In this document: piece by piece, positions 51,027-59,958 of the stretch
Numbering within the stretch: the first letter of the stretch is position 1
How the letters are laid out: each line of letters starts with the position of its first letter
Assembly: GCA_900318865.1 (NCBI GenBank)
Contig: ONMF01000004.1
Coordinates: 62,001-126,000 of the forward strand
Reading direction: 5' to 3'
Source of the DNA: an uncultured Prevotellaceae bacterium
Lineage (GTDB): Bacteria > Bacteroidota > Bacteroidia > Bacteroidales > Muribaculaceae
DNA: 64,000 nucleotides
Program-made: the position numbers and the translations under genes
Notes under the pieces: model-generated
Databases searched by the model: none
Told to the model about the DNA's origin: nothing
The model's input: the letters and a program-made list of their open reading frames with translations, nothing else

Positions 51027-52484
51027 ATGAAATTTTTCAAATATATCATGGTTGCAGGGCTGCTCTTGCTGACGGCCACCAGCTGCAACGATTGGATGGA
51101 CATTCAGCCGGAAAACACCATTCCCGAGGAGGATGTCGACTACACGAAAATCAGCGAAATGTACATGCCGGTATCGGGTGTCTACGCCAAGCTGCGCACC
51201 GGCGGCATGCACTGGGTCATCTGGCCGCTGAGCATCATTCGCGATGGCGATGTGTGGAGCGGACGCGTCGACGACCAGGGTATCCTTGTCGACTATGGCA
51301 ACCTCAAGTATGACAACTCCTTCTGGGGGCTCAATGAGATGTGGAACCAGTACTATGGAATGATTAAGGTGGCCAACGGGGCGCTCACGTCGCTCGACAA
51401 CTATGCCGCCAACATCACCAACGACACCGACCGCGCCACCTATCGGGCCTATTGCGGCGAGGTGCGTATCCTGCGTGCTTATGCCTACTACCGCCTGACG
51501 CAAGCCTTCGGCGATGTGACCATCCTGCGCAACAACGACCAGAGCGACCTCACTCGTTCCACTCGTGACGCTGTGGAGCGCTACATGCTCGAAGATTTGC
51601 AGTACGCTATCGAGAATTGCCCGCGCGTCCGTCCCAACGAGGCGCAGCACTTTGGCGCCGCCACGGCCTACACCGCCATGCACCTGGCTGCCAAGATCCG
51701 CCTGAACCGCGGCGAGTGGACCGAGGCCGAGGCCCTGACCGATGAAATCATCAATAGCCAGAAGTTCAGCCTCTACCCCGACTTCTACAACTTGTTCAAG
51801 ATTCCCGGCAAGGTGTGCAACGAGAGCCTGCTGGAGTGCCAGAACACCGACTACGGCGAGAGCTCGGGTGCCACAATCAATCCCGACATGTGGTTTGTGT
51901 TCCAAGGCCCCGGCTTTGCCAACATGAACGGCGGCTGGACCTTCGTGGGCATCACCGACAACTTCATCAACTGGGCCACCGCCCGCGGCGAGACCGTGCG
52001 TCTGGAGACCTCGGTGCTGGTGGGAGGAACCACCACGCGCGACGGCGACATCGTGAACCGCACCGGCAATCCCAATAACACCAACACGTTCAACGGCAAG
52101 GCCTACACGCCGTCGAACCAGCTGACCCCCGGTCGCTCGCAGTATGGTGAGAACAACAACATCCGCATCCTGCGCTATGCCGATGTGCTGCTCATCAATG
52201 CCGAGGCCAAGGTTCGCAACGGAAAGAATGGCGATGCGCCCTTCAACCTGGTTCGTGCCCGTGCCGCTATGCCCGCTTTGACCGGTGTCACCGTCGACCA
52301 AATCCTCGACGAGCGCCGCATGGAGCTGGTGTGCGAGTGGGGTGAGCGTTACAACGACCTGGTGCGCACAGGCCTGGCCGCTTCGGTGCTGAGAGGCTGG
52401 GACGAGAAGGTGAAGTATTATCCGCTTCCCTTGAGCCAAACCCAGACCGTTCCTACGCTGGCCAACAATCCCAAAAATGAATAA
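51027..52484 (+). CDS. susD: SusD/RagB-type glycan-binding lipoprotein
   Basis: 485 residues. Lipoprotein signal (AGLLLLTATSCNDWMD). The family N-terminal DIQPENTIPEED, the TPR-like helices (LRAYAYYRLTQAFGDVTILRN), AAKIRLNRGEWTEAEALTDEI, and the C-terminal ADVLLINAEAKVRNG ... LDERRMELVCEWGERYNDLVR are all SusD features. The protein caps the SusC barrel and binds the glycan at the cell surface. A strong hairpin with a T-run follows within the next 120 bp. Confidence 0.96.
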   Translation: MKFFKYIMVAGLLLLTATSCNDWMDIQPENTIPEEDVDYTKISEMYMPVSGVYAKLRTGGMHWVIWPLSIIRDGDVWSGRVDDQGILVDYGNLKYDNSFWGLNEMWNQYYGMIKVANGALTSLDNYAANITNDTDRATYRAYCGEVRILRAYAYYRLTQAFGDVTILRNNDQSDLTRSTRDAVERYMLEDLQYAIENCPRVRPNEAQHFGAATAYTAMHLAAKIRLNRGEWTEAEALTDEIINSQKFSLYPDFYNLFKIPGKVCNESLLECQNTDYGESSGATINPDMWFVFQGPGFANMNGGWTFVGITDNFINWATARGETVRLETSVLVGGTTTRDGDIVNRTGNPNNTNTFNGKAYTPSNQLTPGRSQYGENNNIRILRYADVLLINAEAKVRNGKNGDAPFNLVRARAAMPALTGVTVDQILDERRMELVCEWGERYNDLVRTGLAASVLRGWDEKVKYYPLPLSQTQTVPTLANNPKNE

Positions 52485-52540
52485 TGTTCATACACAGCGA
52501 TTTTTAAACGCACTCGTTTTTTGAATAATAGTTGATTGAA

Positions 52541-52597
52541 GGGGGCCACACACATAGTGTTGAGAAGAACACCACTGTGCTGCGCGCCCCCTTTTTT
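52541..52597 (+). terminator. Intra-operon terminator or attenuator after susD
   Basis: GGGGGC (52541-52546) and GCCCCC (52586-52591) close a long hairpin with further inner pairing, CACA-TAGTGTT with AACACCA-CTGTG. Six T residues follow (52592-52597). It lies 56 bp past susD and only 14 bp before the next ATG, so a fraction of transcripts may stop before the enzyme genes. Confidence 0.7.
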
Positions 52598-52610
52598 AAA
52601 AAGATTTTCT

Positions 52611-54728
52611 ATGACAACACGTTTTTCTCATCGGCTCATGGCATTTGCGGTTGTGGTGATGACATGTGCCGCAGGCGTGGCTCAAGACTCGGTGAAGGTG
52701 GTCAAAGGCCAAGTGAGCGACTACTTCATTCCGGTGGTGAGCAATTACCAAGTGACGGGAGTCGTCAGTGACGAGCAAGGCCGCCCCCTGGAAGGGGCCA
52801 CGGTGATGTGGCAATACAGCCCCGCCCACTGCAATACCGATGCGCAAGGGCATTACGCTCTTGTGGGGACCGACCACGATGTGAAATTGTGTGTCTACTA
52901 TCCCGGCAAAGAAATGACAGTGGTGACGCGTGAGCCCGCCCAGCGGCAGGTGTCGGTTCAACTGCAGCCCAAGGCCAGCGGGCCCATAGGCCGTGAACGA
53001 CGGCCGGCGCAGGCCACACCCTGGTACGACCCGTCGCGCCCGGGCACCTCCACTTACTGCAACCCAATGAATATTAGCTACAATTTCGAGCCGTGGAACA
53101 ACAACACTCGCCAGGGAGGCACGTTCCGTTCCAGTGCCGATCCCATGGGATTGACCTACAAGGGCGAGTATTTCCTGTTTTCGACCAACCAGGGTGGATT
53201 TCATTACTCCAAAAATTTGAGCGATTGGGATTTTGTCACGGCCACGTTCCAGCGCAAGCCTGCCGACGACGATGAATGTGCTCCTGCCGCTTGGGTGGTG
53301 GGCGACACACTTTTTTACACCGGCTCCACCTACGAGGGCTTGCCCATCTGGTACTCCACACAGCCCAAGAACGGGCGCTGGCGCAGGGCCGTGGAACGAA
53401 ACACCCTGCCCACGTGGGACCCTTACGTTTTTCTTGACGACGACGGGCGCCTCTATGAATACTACGGCTCGAGCAACGAATATCCCGTGAAGGGCGTGCA
53501 AATCAGCCGGCTCGATTTCACTCCCGTGAGCAAGATACACGACCTGGTGCTCCTCAAACCCGACATTCACGGGTGGGAGCGCTTCGGTATGAACAATGAC
53601 GACGAGGTGACCCTCAAGCCCTTTATGGAGGGTGCCTTCATGACCAAGCACGGCGGACGCTATTATCTGCAGTACGGTGCTCCCGGAACCGAGTTCAAGG
53701 TCTATGCCGACGGTGTCTATGTGGGCGACTCGCCGCTGGGGCCGTTCACCTATCAGCGCCACAACCCCATGAGCTATAAGCCCGGCGGCTTTGTGCAGGG
53801 GGTGGGCCATGGCGGCACCTTTGCCGATGTGAAAGGGCGCTACTGGCATGTGGGCACCTGCATGCTTTCGGTCAAGTACAAATTCGAGCGCCGCATCGGC
53901 CTGTATCCCGTTGATTTTGATGCCGATGGCGTGATGTGGTGCAATACGGCCTTTGGCGACTATCCCTGCTGGAATGCCGACCATCAGCCCGCTGCCGGCC
54001 ACACGCAGCGTTTCACCGGATGGATGCTGCTCTCCTACGGCAAGCCCGCCACCGTGTCGAGTACCGACAGCACCCTCACCGCCCAGCACCTTACCGACGA
54101 GAACATGCGCACCTATTGGAGCGCTGCCAGCGGCGATGCTGGCGAGTGGGCCTGTGTGGATCTGGGCCGATCAATGAACATCCGGGCCCTGCAAATCAAC
54201 TTCTACGAGCATCACACCTTGCAACATAACCGCGCCAGCGACACCTACTATCAATATCGCGTGTGGGCCAGCGATGACAACGAGCACTGGACACTGGCCG
54301 TCGACAAGAGCGACAACGACCGCGATGTGCCGCACGACTATGTGGAGCTGCGCAAGACTCTTAACGCGAGATATGTCAAGGTGGAAAACCTGCATGTGCC
54401 GGGCGAGGGATTTTTCTGCCTGAGCGACATCAGGGTGTTTGGCACCGCGCCGGGTAGCGTTCCGCAGGCGGTGAAAGGCCTGAAAGTGGTGCGCGACAAG
54501 GCCGACCCGCGCAACGCCATGATTACTTGGCCCGCCTTGACGGGTGCCTACGGCTACAATATCTATTTCGGCACCGAGCCAGGCAAGCTCTATCATTGCA
54601 TCACCGTGAATGGTGAATGTGAATACGACCTGCGTGGCCTTGACGTGGGCACCGGCTACTATTTTGCCATCGAAGCACTGGCCGAGACAGGTCGCAGCCC
54701 TTTGTCAAAAATTATCAATGTGAAATAA
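52611..54728 (+). CDS. GH43-like glycosidase with N-terminal Cna-like and C-terminal F5/8C and Fn3 modules
   Basis: 705 residues from ATG 52611 (MTTRFSHRLM), after the hairpin. Signal peptide ending GVAQ. Then a carboxypeptidase-regulatory-like module (TGVVSDEQGRPLEGATVMW, about 45-120), and a five-blade GH43-type domain. The three expected acidic residues of GH43 can be seen: Asp in RSSADPMGLTYKGEY, Asp in TWDPYVFLDDDG, and Glu in FMEGAFMTKHGG. Next is an F5/8 type C (CBM32-like) domain (ALQINFYEHH, WACVDLGRSMNIR) and an Fn3 domain at the end. Secreted or periplasmic; the substrate is not determinable. Genes that follow are 20-41 bp apart. Confidence 0.85.
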   Translation: MTTRFSHRLMAFAVVVMTCAAGVAQDSVKVVKGQVSDYFIPVVSNYQVTGVVSDEQGRPLEGATVMWQYSPAHCNTDAQGHYALVGTDHDVKLCVYYPGKEMTVVTREPAQRQVSVQLQPKASGPIGRERRPAQATPWYDPSRPGTSTYCNPMNISYNFEPWNNNTRQGGTFRSSADPMGLTYKGEYFLFSTNQGGFHYSKNLSDWDFVTATFQRKPADDDECAPAAWVVGDTLFYTGSTYEGLPIWYSTQPKNGRWRRAVERNTLPTWDPYVFLDDDGRLYEYYGSSNEYPVKGVQISRLDFTPVSKIHDLVLLKPDIHGWERFGMNNDDEVTLKPFMEGAFMTKHGGRYYLQYGAPGTEFKVYADGVYVGDSPLGPFTYQRHNPMSYKPGGFVQGVGHGGTFADVKGRYWHVGTCMLSVKYKFERRIGLYPVDFDADGVMWCNTAFGDYPCWNADHQPAAGHTQRFTGWMLLSYGKPATVSSTDSTLTAQHLTDENMRTYWSAASGDAGEWACVDLGRSMNIRALQINFYEHHTLQHNRASDTYYQYRVWASDDNEHWTLAVDKSDNDRDVPHDYVELRKTLNARYVKVENLHVPGEGFFCLSDIRVFGTAPGSVPQAVKGLKVVRDKADPRNAMITWPALTGAYGYNIYFGTEPGKLYHCITVNGECEYDLRGLDVGTGYYFAIEALAETGRSPLSKIINVK

Positions 54729-54748
54729 GAACAAAGAATTAACCAGTT

Positions 54749-56140
54749 ATGAACACAAAACATCTTATCCTGTTATTGAGCGTCATGATGCTCGTCGGCA
54801 TGGCTGCGTGTGGCAGCAAGACCGATCCCTCTGCCGCTGGCGAGGAGCAAGAGCAATCCACGACCGACTCGATGGGGCGCCCCGCAAGTTTCGAAAATGA
54901 TGATGCCATGCTCGACTACATCGAGAAAGTTCATTTTAACTACATGTGGGATGGTGCCGAGCCCGTCTCGGGGCTGGCACGTGAGCGCATCCACCTCGAC
55001 GGGAGCTATCCTGAGAACGACCAGGACGTGGTCACCATCGGTGGCAGCGGATTCGGTGTGGCTGGCTTGCTGGCTGCCATTGAGCGGAAATACATCACCC
55101 GCGAGGCCGGTGTGGAGCGTCTGAACAAGATAGTCGACTATTTGGCCCGCGCCGACCGCTTTCATGGCGTGTGGCCCCATTGGCTCAACGGCCCCACGGG
55201 CAAAGTGAAACCCTTCGGCAAGAAAGACAATGGCGGCGACCTGGTGGAGAGTAGTTTTCTCATGCAGACGCTGCTGTGCGTGCGCCAATATTTCAAGGAT
55301 GGGAACGAGACCGAAAAAGCGCTGGCCGGGAAAATCGACCAGTTGTGGAAAGAAATGGAGTTCGACTGGTACACCCGTGGTGGACAGGACGTGATTTACT
55401 GGCATTGGTCGCCCGATTATCAATGGGAGATGAATTTCCCGCTCGAGGGTTACAATGAGTGCCTCATCGTCTATGTGCTCGCTGCGGCGTCACCCACTCA
55501 CAGTGTGCCGGCATCGGCCTATCACAACGGCTGGGCCCGCAGCGGCGGCATCAAGTCGGATGCCAAGCCCCATGGCTATGCGCTGGAACTCAAGCACAAT
55601 GGTGCCGAGGCCACAGGCGGTCCGCTGTTCTGGGCACATTACAGCTGGATTGGGCTCGACCCGCGCGGACTGAGCGACCAGTATGCCGATTACTGGAATG
55701 TGGTGCGCAACCATGCCCTGAGCAATTATGCCTATTGCGTGGCCAACCCCAAGAACTACAAAGGGTATGGCGCCAAGTGCTGGGGCCTCACAGCCAGTTA
55801 CTCGATCGACGGGTACTCGGCTCACTGCCCCGGCAACGACCTGGGAGTCATCACTCCCACTGCCGCACTTTCGTCGATGCCTTATACCCCCGACGAGTCA
55901 ATGGCGGCACTCAAATATTTCTGGAGCAAAGGTGGCTGGATTTGGGGAAAATATGGCTTCTATGATGCTTTCAGCGAGCAGCAAAACTGGACGCTTCCCC
56001 GCTATCTGGCCATCGACCAGTGCACTATCGCTCCCATGATCGAGAACTACCGCTCGGGCTTGCTGTGGCGCTTGTTCATGAGCTGTCCGGAGGTGCAACA
56101 AGGTCTCGAAAAGTTGGGATTTACCATCAAAAAACAGTAA
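54749..56140 (+). CDS. Glucoamylase-fold lipoprotein, GH144-like (beta-1,2-glucan-active candidate)
   Basis: 463 residues. Lipoprotein signal (MLVGMAACGSKTD). The body has the glucoamylase (alpha/alpha)6 fold features of PF10091/GH144: DYIEKVHFNYMWDGAEPVSG, VVTIGGSGFGVAGLLAAIER, DRFHGVWPHWLNGPTGKV, DNGGDLVESSFLMQTLL, QDVIYWHWSPDYQWEMN, EGYNECLIVYVLA and SYSIDGYSAHCPGND. GH144 members characterised in Chitinophaga and Bacteroides cleave beta-1,2-glucan. Family assignment is from remembered motif patterns, not a search. It lies between the GH43-like and GH3 genes, and that pairing with GH3 supports the role. Confidence 0.82.
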   Translation: MNTKHLILLLSVMMLVGMAACGSKTDPSAAGEEQEQSTTDSMGRPASFENDDAMLDYIEKVHFNYMWDGAEPVSGLARERIHLDGSYPENDQDVVTIGGSGFGVAGLLAAIERKYITREAGVERLNKIVDYLARADRFHGVWPHWLNGPTGKVKPFGKKDNGGDLVESSFLMQTLLCVRQYFKDGNETEKALAGKIDQLWKEMEFDWYTRGGQDVIYWHWSPDYQWEMNFPLEGYNECLIVYVLAAASPTHSVPASAYHNGWARSGGIKSDAKPHGYALELKHNGAEATGGPLFWAHYSWIGLDPRGLSDQYADYWNVVRNHALSNYAYCVANPKNYKGYGAKCWGLTASYSIDGYSAHCPGNDLGVITPTAALSSMPYTPDESMAALKYFWSKGGWIWGKYGFYDAFSEQQNWTLPRYLAIDQCTIAPMIENYRSGLLWRLFMSCPEVQQGLEKLGFTIKKQ

Positions 56141-56181
56141 CTTTGCATCACCGCTGAATATAATCACAAAATCACATATAC

Positions 56182-58452
56182 ATGAAACTGACCAAATTAT
56201 TCGTATCGGCCTTTTTGGTGTTTGGCGCCCTCGGCGCAAATGCCGTGGACAAGGCCAAAATGAACCAGTTTGTTGATAACCTGATGAGCCAGATGACCTT
56301 GCAGGAGAAAATCGGGCAACTCAACTTGCCCGTCACCGGCGAAATCATCACCGGCACGGCCAAGAGCAGCGACATCGCCGGCAAAATCAAGGCCGGACAG
56401 GTGGGCGGATTGTTCAACCTCAAGGGAGTGGATAAAATCAAGGAGGTGCAGCGCATCGCCGTGGAGCAGAGCCGCCTGCACATCCCGCTCATTTTCGGCA
56501 TGGATGTGATTCATGGTTACGAGACCGTTTTCCCCATCCCCTTTGCCCTGTCGATGAGTTGGGACATGGATGCCATCCGCAATTCGGCCCGCATTGCCGC
56601 CGTTGAGGCCACTGCCGACGGAATCGCCTGGACATTCAGCCCCATGGTGGACATCTGCCGCGAGCCCCGGTGGGGGCGCATGAGCGAAGGCAGCGGCGAG
56701 GACCCCTATTTGGGCAGCTGCATTGCGCAGGCCATGGTACAAGGCTATCAAGGGACCGATCTGGCTGCCGCCAACACCATGATGGCTTGTGTGAAGCACT
56801 TCGCCCTGTACGGCGCACCTGAAGCCGGCCGTGACTATAACACGGTGGATATGAGCCATGTGCGTATGTTTAACGAGTATTTTCCGCCCTACAAGGCCGC
56901 TGCCGATGCCGGAGCGGGAAGTTTCATGACGTCGTTCAATGTGGTGGACTACATCCCCGCCACTGGCAACCGCTGGCTCATGACCGAGGTGCTGCGCGAC
57001 ATGTGGGGCTTCGACGGATTTGTCGTGACCGACTACACGGCCATCAGCGAGATGATTAACCACGGCATGGGCGACCTGCAGCAGGTGTCGGCCCTGGCTC
57101 TGAATGCCGGCACCGACATGGATATGGTGGCCGACGGCTTCGTGGGAACGCTCGAGAAATCGCTGGCCGAAGGCAAGGTGACCATGGAAGCCATCGACAC
57201 GGCCTGCCGCCGCATCCTGGAGGCTAAGTATAAGCTGGGCTTGTTCGACGACCCTTATCGCTACCTCGACGAGCGCCGTGCCAAGAAAGAACTCTACACA
57301 GCCGAGAATCGTGCCCAGGCACGCCGCCTGGCCACCGAGACCTTTGTGCTGCTTGAAAACAGCGAGGGCGTGCTGCCCCTCAAGAAACAGGGCACCATAG
57401 CCCTGGTGGGCCCGCTGGCCAACACCCGCGCCAACATGCCCGGCACCTGGAGCGTGGCGGCTACTGCCGACCGCTACAGCACGCTGCTTGAGGCCATGCA
57501 GCGCGCCGTGGGAAAGGATGCCACCGTGCTCTATGCCAAGGGCTGCAACGTGTGCTATGACGAGGAACTGGAGAAAAACAGTACGCTGTTCGGCCGCGAG
57601 ATGCGCGACCCCCGCACTCCTGAGCAGTTGCGTGCCGAGGCCCTGCGCATTGCCGCCCATGCCGACGTGATTGTGGCCGCCATGGGCGAGCCCAGCGAGA
57701 TGAGTGGTGAGAGCAGCAGCCGCAGCAATATCGCTATTCTGGATGCCCAGCGCGATTTGCTGGAGGCCCTCAAGGCCACCGGTAAGCCTGTGGTGCTTCT
57801 CAACTTCTCGGGTCGCACCACCGACATGACGTGGGAGAAGCAGAATTTTTCCACCATCCTCAATGTGTGGTTTGGAGGCAGTGAGGCTGCCGATGCCATC
57901 TGCGACGTGGTGTTTGGCGACGTTGCTCCCAGCGGCCACCTCAGTGCCAGTATGCCCAAGAACGTGGGGCAGGTTCCCATCTACTACAACCACCTGAACA
58001 CCGGTCGTCCCTGCCCCAAGTGGTTCACCAAGTTCACCAGCAACTATCTGGATGTGGACAACGAGCCGCTTTATCCGTTCGGCTACGGACTGTCTTACAC
58101 CACTTTCAGCTATGGCCAGCCCACGCTCAGTGCCACCAGCATGACGCGCGACGGCAGCCTGCGGGCCTGTGTCACCGTTACCAACACCGGCAGCCGTGAG
58201 GGGGCCGAGGTGGTGCAGCTCTACATCCGCGACCTCGTGGGCTCGGTAGCGCGCCCGGTGAAAGAACTGAAGGACTTCTCGCGCATCACCCTTAAGCCCG
58301 GCGAGAGCAAGGTGGTGGAGTTCGTTATCACGCCCGAAAAACTCAAGTTCTATAACAGCCAGTTGAAATTTGACTGCGAACCCGGCGAATTTGACGTGAT
58401 GATAGGCCCCAACAGCCGCGATGTCCAGACGCTGCGTTTCACCCTGCGTTGA
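56182..58452 (+). CDS. bglX: GH3 beta-glucosidase (BglX-like)
   Basis: 756 residues. Signal peptide KLFVSAFLVFGALGANA. N-terminal TIM-barrel domain with QMTLQEKIGQLN, FGMDVIHGYETVFPIPFAL, FSPMVDICREPRWGRMSEG and the nucleophile Asp in GFVVTDYTAISEM. Second domain with VALVGPLANTRANMPGTWS, ALKATGKPVVLLNFSGR and WFGGSEAADAICDVVFGD. A C-terminal Fn3-like domain follows (VTNTGSREGAEVVQLYIRD). It probably cleaves oligosaccharides released by the GH144-like enzyme to glucose in the periplasm. Last gene of the locus, before a strong hairpin. Confidence 0.95.
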   Translation: MKLTKLFVSAFLVFGALGANAVDKAKMNQFVDNLMSQMTLQEKIGQLNLPVTGEIITGTAKSSDIAGKIKAGQVGGLFNLKGVDKIKEVQRIAVEQSRLHIPLIFGMDVIHGYETVFPIPFALSMSWDMDAIRNSARIAAVEATADGIAWTFSPMVDICREPRWGRMSEGSGEDPYLGSCIAQAMVQGYQGTDLAAANTMMACVKHFALYGAPEAGRDYNTVDMSHVRMFNEYFPPYKAAADAGAGSFMTSFNVVDYIPATGNRWLMTEVLRDMWGFDGFVVTDYTAISEMINHGMGDLQQVSALALNAGTDMDMVADGFVGTLEKSLAEGKVTMEAIDTACRRILEAKYKLGLFDDPYRYLDERRAKKELYTAENRAQARRLATETFVLLENSEGVLPLKKQGTIALVGPLANTRANMPGTWSVAATADRYSTLLEAMQRAVGKDATVLYAKGCNVCYDEELEKNSTLFGREMRDPRTPEQLRAEALRIAAHADVIVAAMGEPSEMSGESSSRSNIAILDAQRDLLEALKATGKPVVLLNFSGRTTDMTWEKQNFSTILNVWFGGSEAADAICDVVFGDVAPSGHLSASMPKNVGQVPIYYNHLNTGRPCPKWFTKFTSNYLDVDNEPLYPFGYGLSYTTFSYGQPTLSATSMTRDGSLRACVTVTNTGSREGAEVVQLYIRDLVGSVARPVKELKDFSRITLKPGESKVVEFVITPEKLKFYNSQLKFDCEPGEFDVMIGPNSRDVQTLRFTLR

Positions 58453-58474
58453 CAGCGGTTACGAATAACTACTG

Positions 58475-58530
58475 ACGCTCCCCCGCCTTGATTTTTCCCG
58501 ACGAATGGGTAAAAAAAGGCGGGGGAGCGT
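58475..58530. terminator. Terminator closing the PUL
   Basis: Perfect 15 bp arms ACGCTCCCCCGCCTT (58475-58489) and AAGGCGGGGGAGCGT (58516-58530) lie 22 bp past the GH3 stop. There is no T-run on the plus strand; A-rich loop bases may matter. Confidence 0.7.
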
Positions 58531-58552
58531 GTCGTGAATGGCGGGAAATCGC

Positions 58553-58560
58553 TATTTTTG
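58553..58560 (+). promoter_or_regulatory. -7 box of the rRNA methyltransferase gene
   Basis: TATTTTTG matches TAnnTTTG and ends only 4 nt before ATG 58565, so the transcript would be leaderless or nearly so. Confidence 0.5.
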
Positions 58561-58564
58561 CGTT

Positions 58565-59947
58565 ATGAATTTACCCGATTCCTTTGTGCGAATGATTGAG
58601 GGGCTCGTGCCTGCCGAGGCACAGCCTTTGCTCCATGCCATTTCGACGACGGCAGCCAGTGTGAGTGTGCGTGTGAATGTGCAGCGAGGTGCGGCGGTGC
58701 CCCAGGGGGCGCAGTGCGTGCCGTGGTGCCCGGCAGGATTTTACCTGCAGCAGCGGCAGCCGTTCACCTTCGACACCGACTGGCATGCGGGCCGCTACTA
58801 TGTGCAGGACGCGTCGTCGATGTTCATCGGGCATGTCATCACATCGCTGGTTCATGGCCCGGTGCGCTATCTCGACCTGTGTGCGGCACCGGGCGGCAAA
58901 GCGACGGCGGCACTCACGGCGTTGCCCGCGGGGTCGCTGCTGGTGGCCAACGAGGTGGTGCCCGCTCGGGCCCGGGCCCTCGTCGACAACGTGATGCGCT
59001 GGGGCAGTCCCCATGCCGTGGTCGCCAGTTCACAGCCGGCGCAGTGGGGGCAGAAGATGCGACATTTCTTCGATGTGGTGGCGGCCGATGTGCCGTGCAG
59101 CGGCGAGGGGATGATGCGCAAGGACGACGAGGCTGTGGCCCAGTGGTCGGCCGCGCTGGTCGAGCAGTGCGCTGCCCGTCAGCAGTCCATTGTGAGTGAT
59201 GTGTGGCCGGCATTGCGGCCGGGCGGCCTTTTTATATACAGCACTTGCACTTATAACCGCCGGGAGAATGAGGACATGGTCCAGTGGCTCATCGACAGGC
59301 TGGGGGCGGAACCGGTGACTGTTCCCGTGCACGACGAGTGGTCGATTCACCCGGCCATCGACGCCCATTTTCCCGCCTATCGCTTTATGCCTCACCGCAC
59401 CCCGGGTGAAGGCCTTTTCATGGCAGTGCTTCGCAAGCCCCACGAGCGGATGGCAACGTCGTTGCCCAGAAAAGTGAAAACTGGCCGTGAAGGCATTGTG
59501 CCTGCCGCCGTAAAGTCGTGGTTGAGCGACGATGTGCCTATGGTGCTGAGCGAGCAGGCCGGTACCGTGGTGGCTGTGCCCCGAGCTCATGAGGGCGCTG
59601 TGGCGGCGTTGCGGCAGGATGTCAACGTGATTCATGCAGGCGTGGCGCTGGCCACTGTCAAAGGCAAGTCGTGTGTGCCGCATCATGCGCTGGCGCTGAG
59701 CATGGCGCTCAGGCCGGGAGCTTTTGCCGCGGCCGAGGTCGATTACCGCACGGCCATGGCCTATCTGCGTGGCGAGGCCATCACTGTGGACGCGCCGCGG
59801 GGACCAGTGCTGGTGACGCGCCGCGGAGCAGCACTGGGATGGGTCAATAATTTAGGGAACCGGGCCAACAACCTCTATCCCAAGGGGCTGCGCGTGCTCA
59901 GTTCCCACATTCCCGATGCCGAGCCCGAAATCCTTGGCCGGCATTAA
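58565..59947 (+). CDS. RsmF/NOL1-NOP2-Sun-like rRNA (cytosine-C5) methyltransferase
   Basis: 460 residues from ATG 58565 (MNLPDSFVRMIEG). SAM-dependent methyltransferase of the RsmB/RsmF type: GRYYVQDASSMFIG, the SAM-binding DLCAAPGGKATAALT, VANEVVPARARALVDNV, and the two catalytic Cys in VAADVPCSGEGMMRKDDEAV and IYSTCTYNRRENEDMV. The C-terminal part (YPKGLRVLSSHIPD) is PUA-like. It should methylate a cytosine of 16S rRNA. It lies between the PUL terminator and the convergent M6 protease gene; no operon link. Confidence 0.9.
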   Translation: MNLPDSFVRMIEGLVPAEAQPLLHAISTTAASVSVRVNVQRGAAVPQGAQCVPWCPAGFYLQQRQPFTFDTDWHAGRYYVQDASSMFIGHVITSLVHGPVRYLDLCAAPGGKATAALTALPAGSLLVANEVVPARARALVDNVMRWGSPHAVVASSQPAQWGQKMRHFFDVVAADVPCSGEGMMRKDDEAVAQWSAALVEQCAARQQSIVSDVWPALRPGGLFIYSTCTYNRRENEDMVQWLIDRLGAEPVTVPVHDEWSIHPAIDAHFPAYRFMPHRTPGEGLFMAVLRKPHERMATSLPRKVKTGREGIVPAAVKSWLSDDVPMVLSEQAGTVVAVPRAHEGAVAALRQDVNVIHAGVALATVKGKSCVPHHALALSMALRPGAFAAAEVDYRTAMAYLRGEAITVDAPRGPVLVTRRGAALGWVNNLGNRANNLYPKGLRVLSSHIPDAEPEILGRH

Positions 59948-59958
59948 GCAAGATTGCG

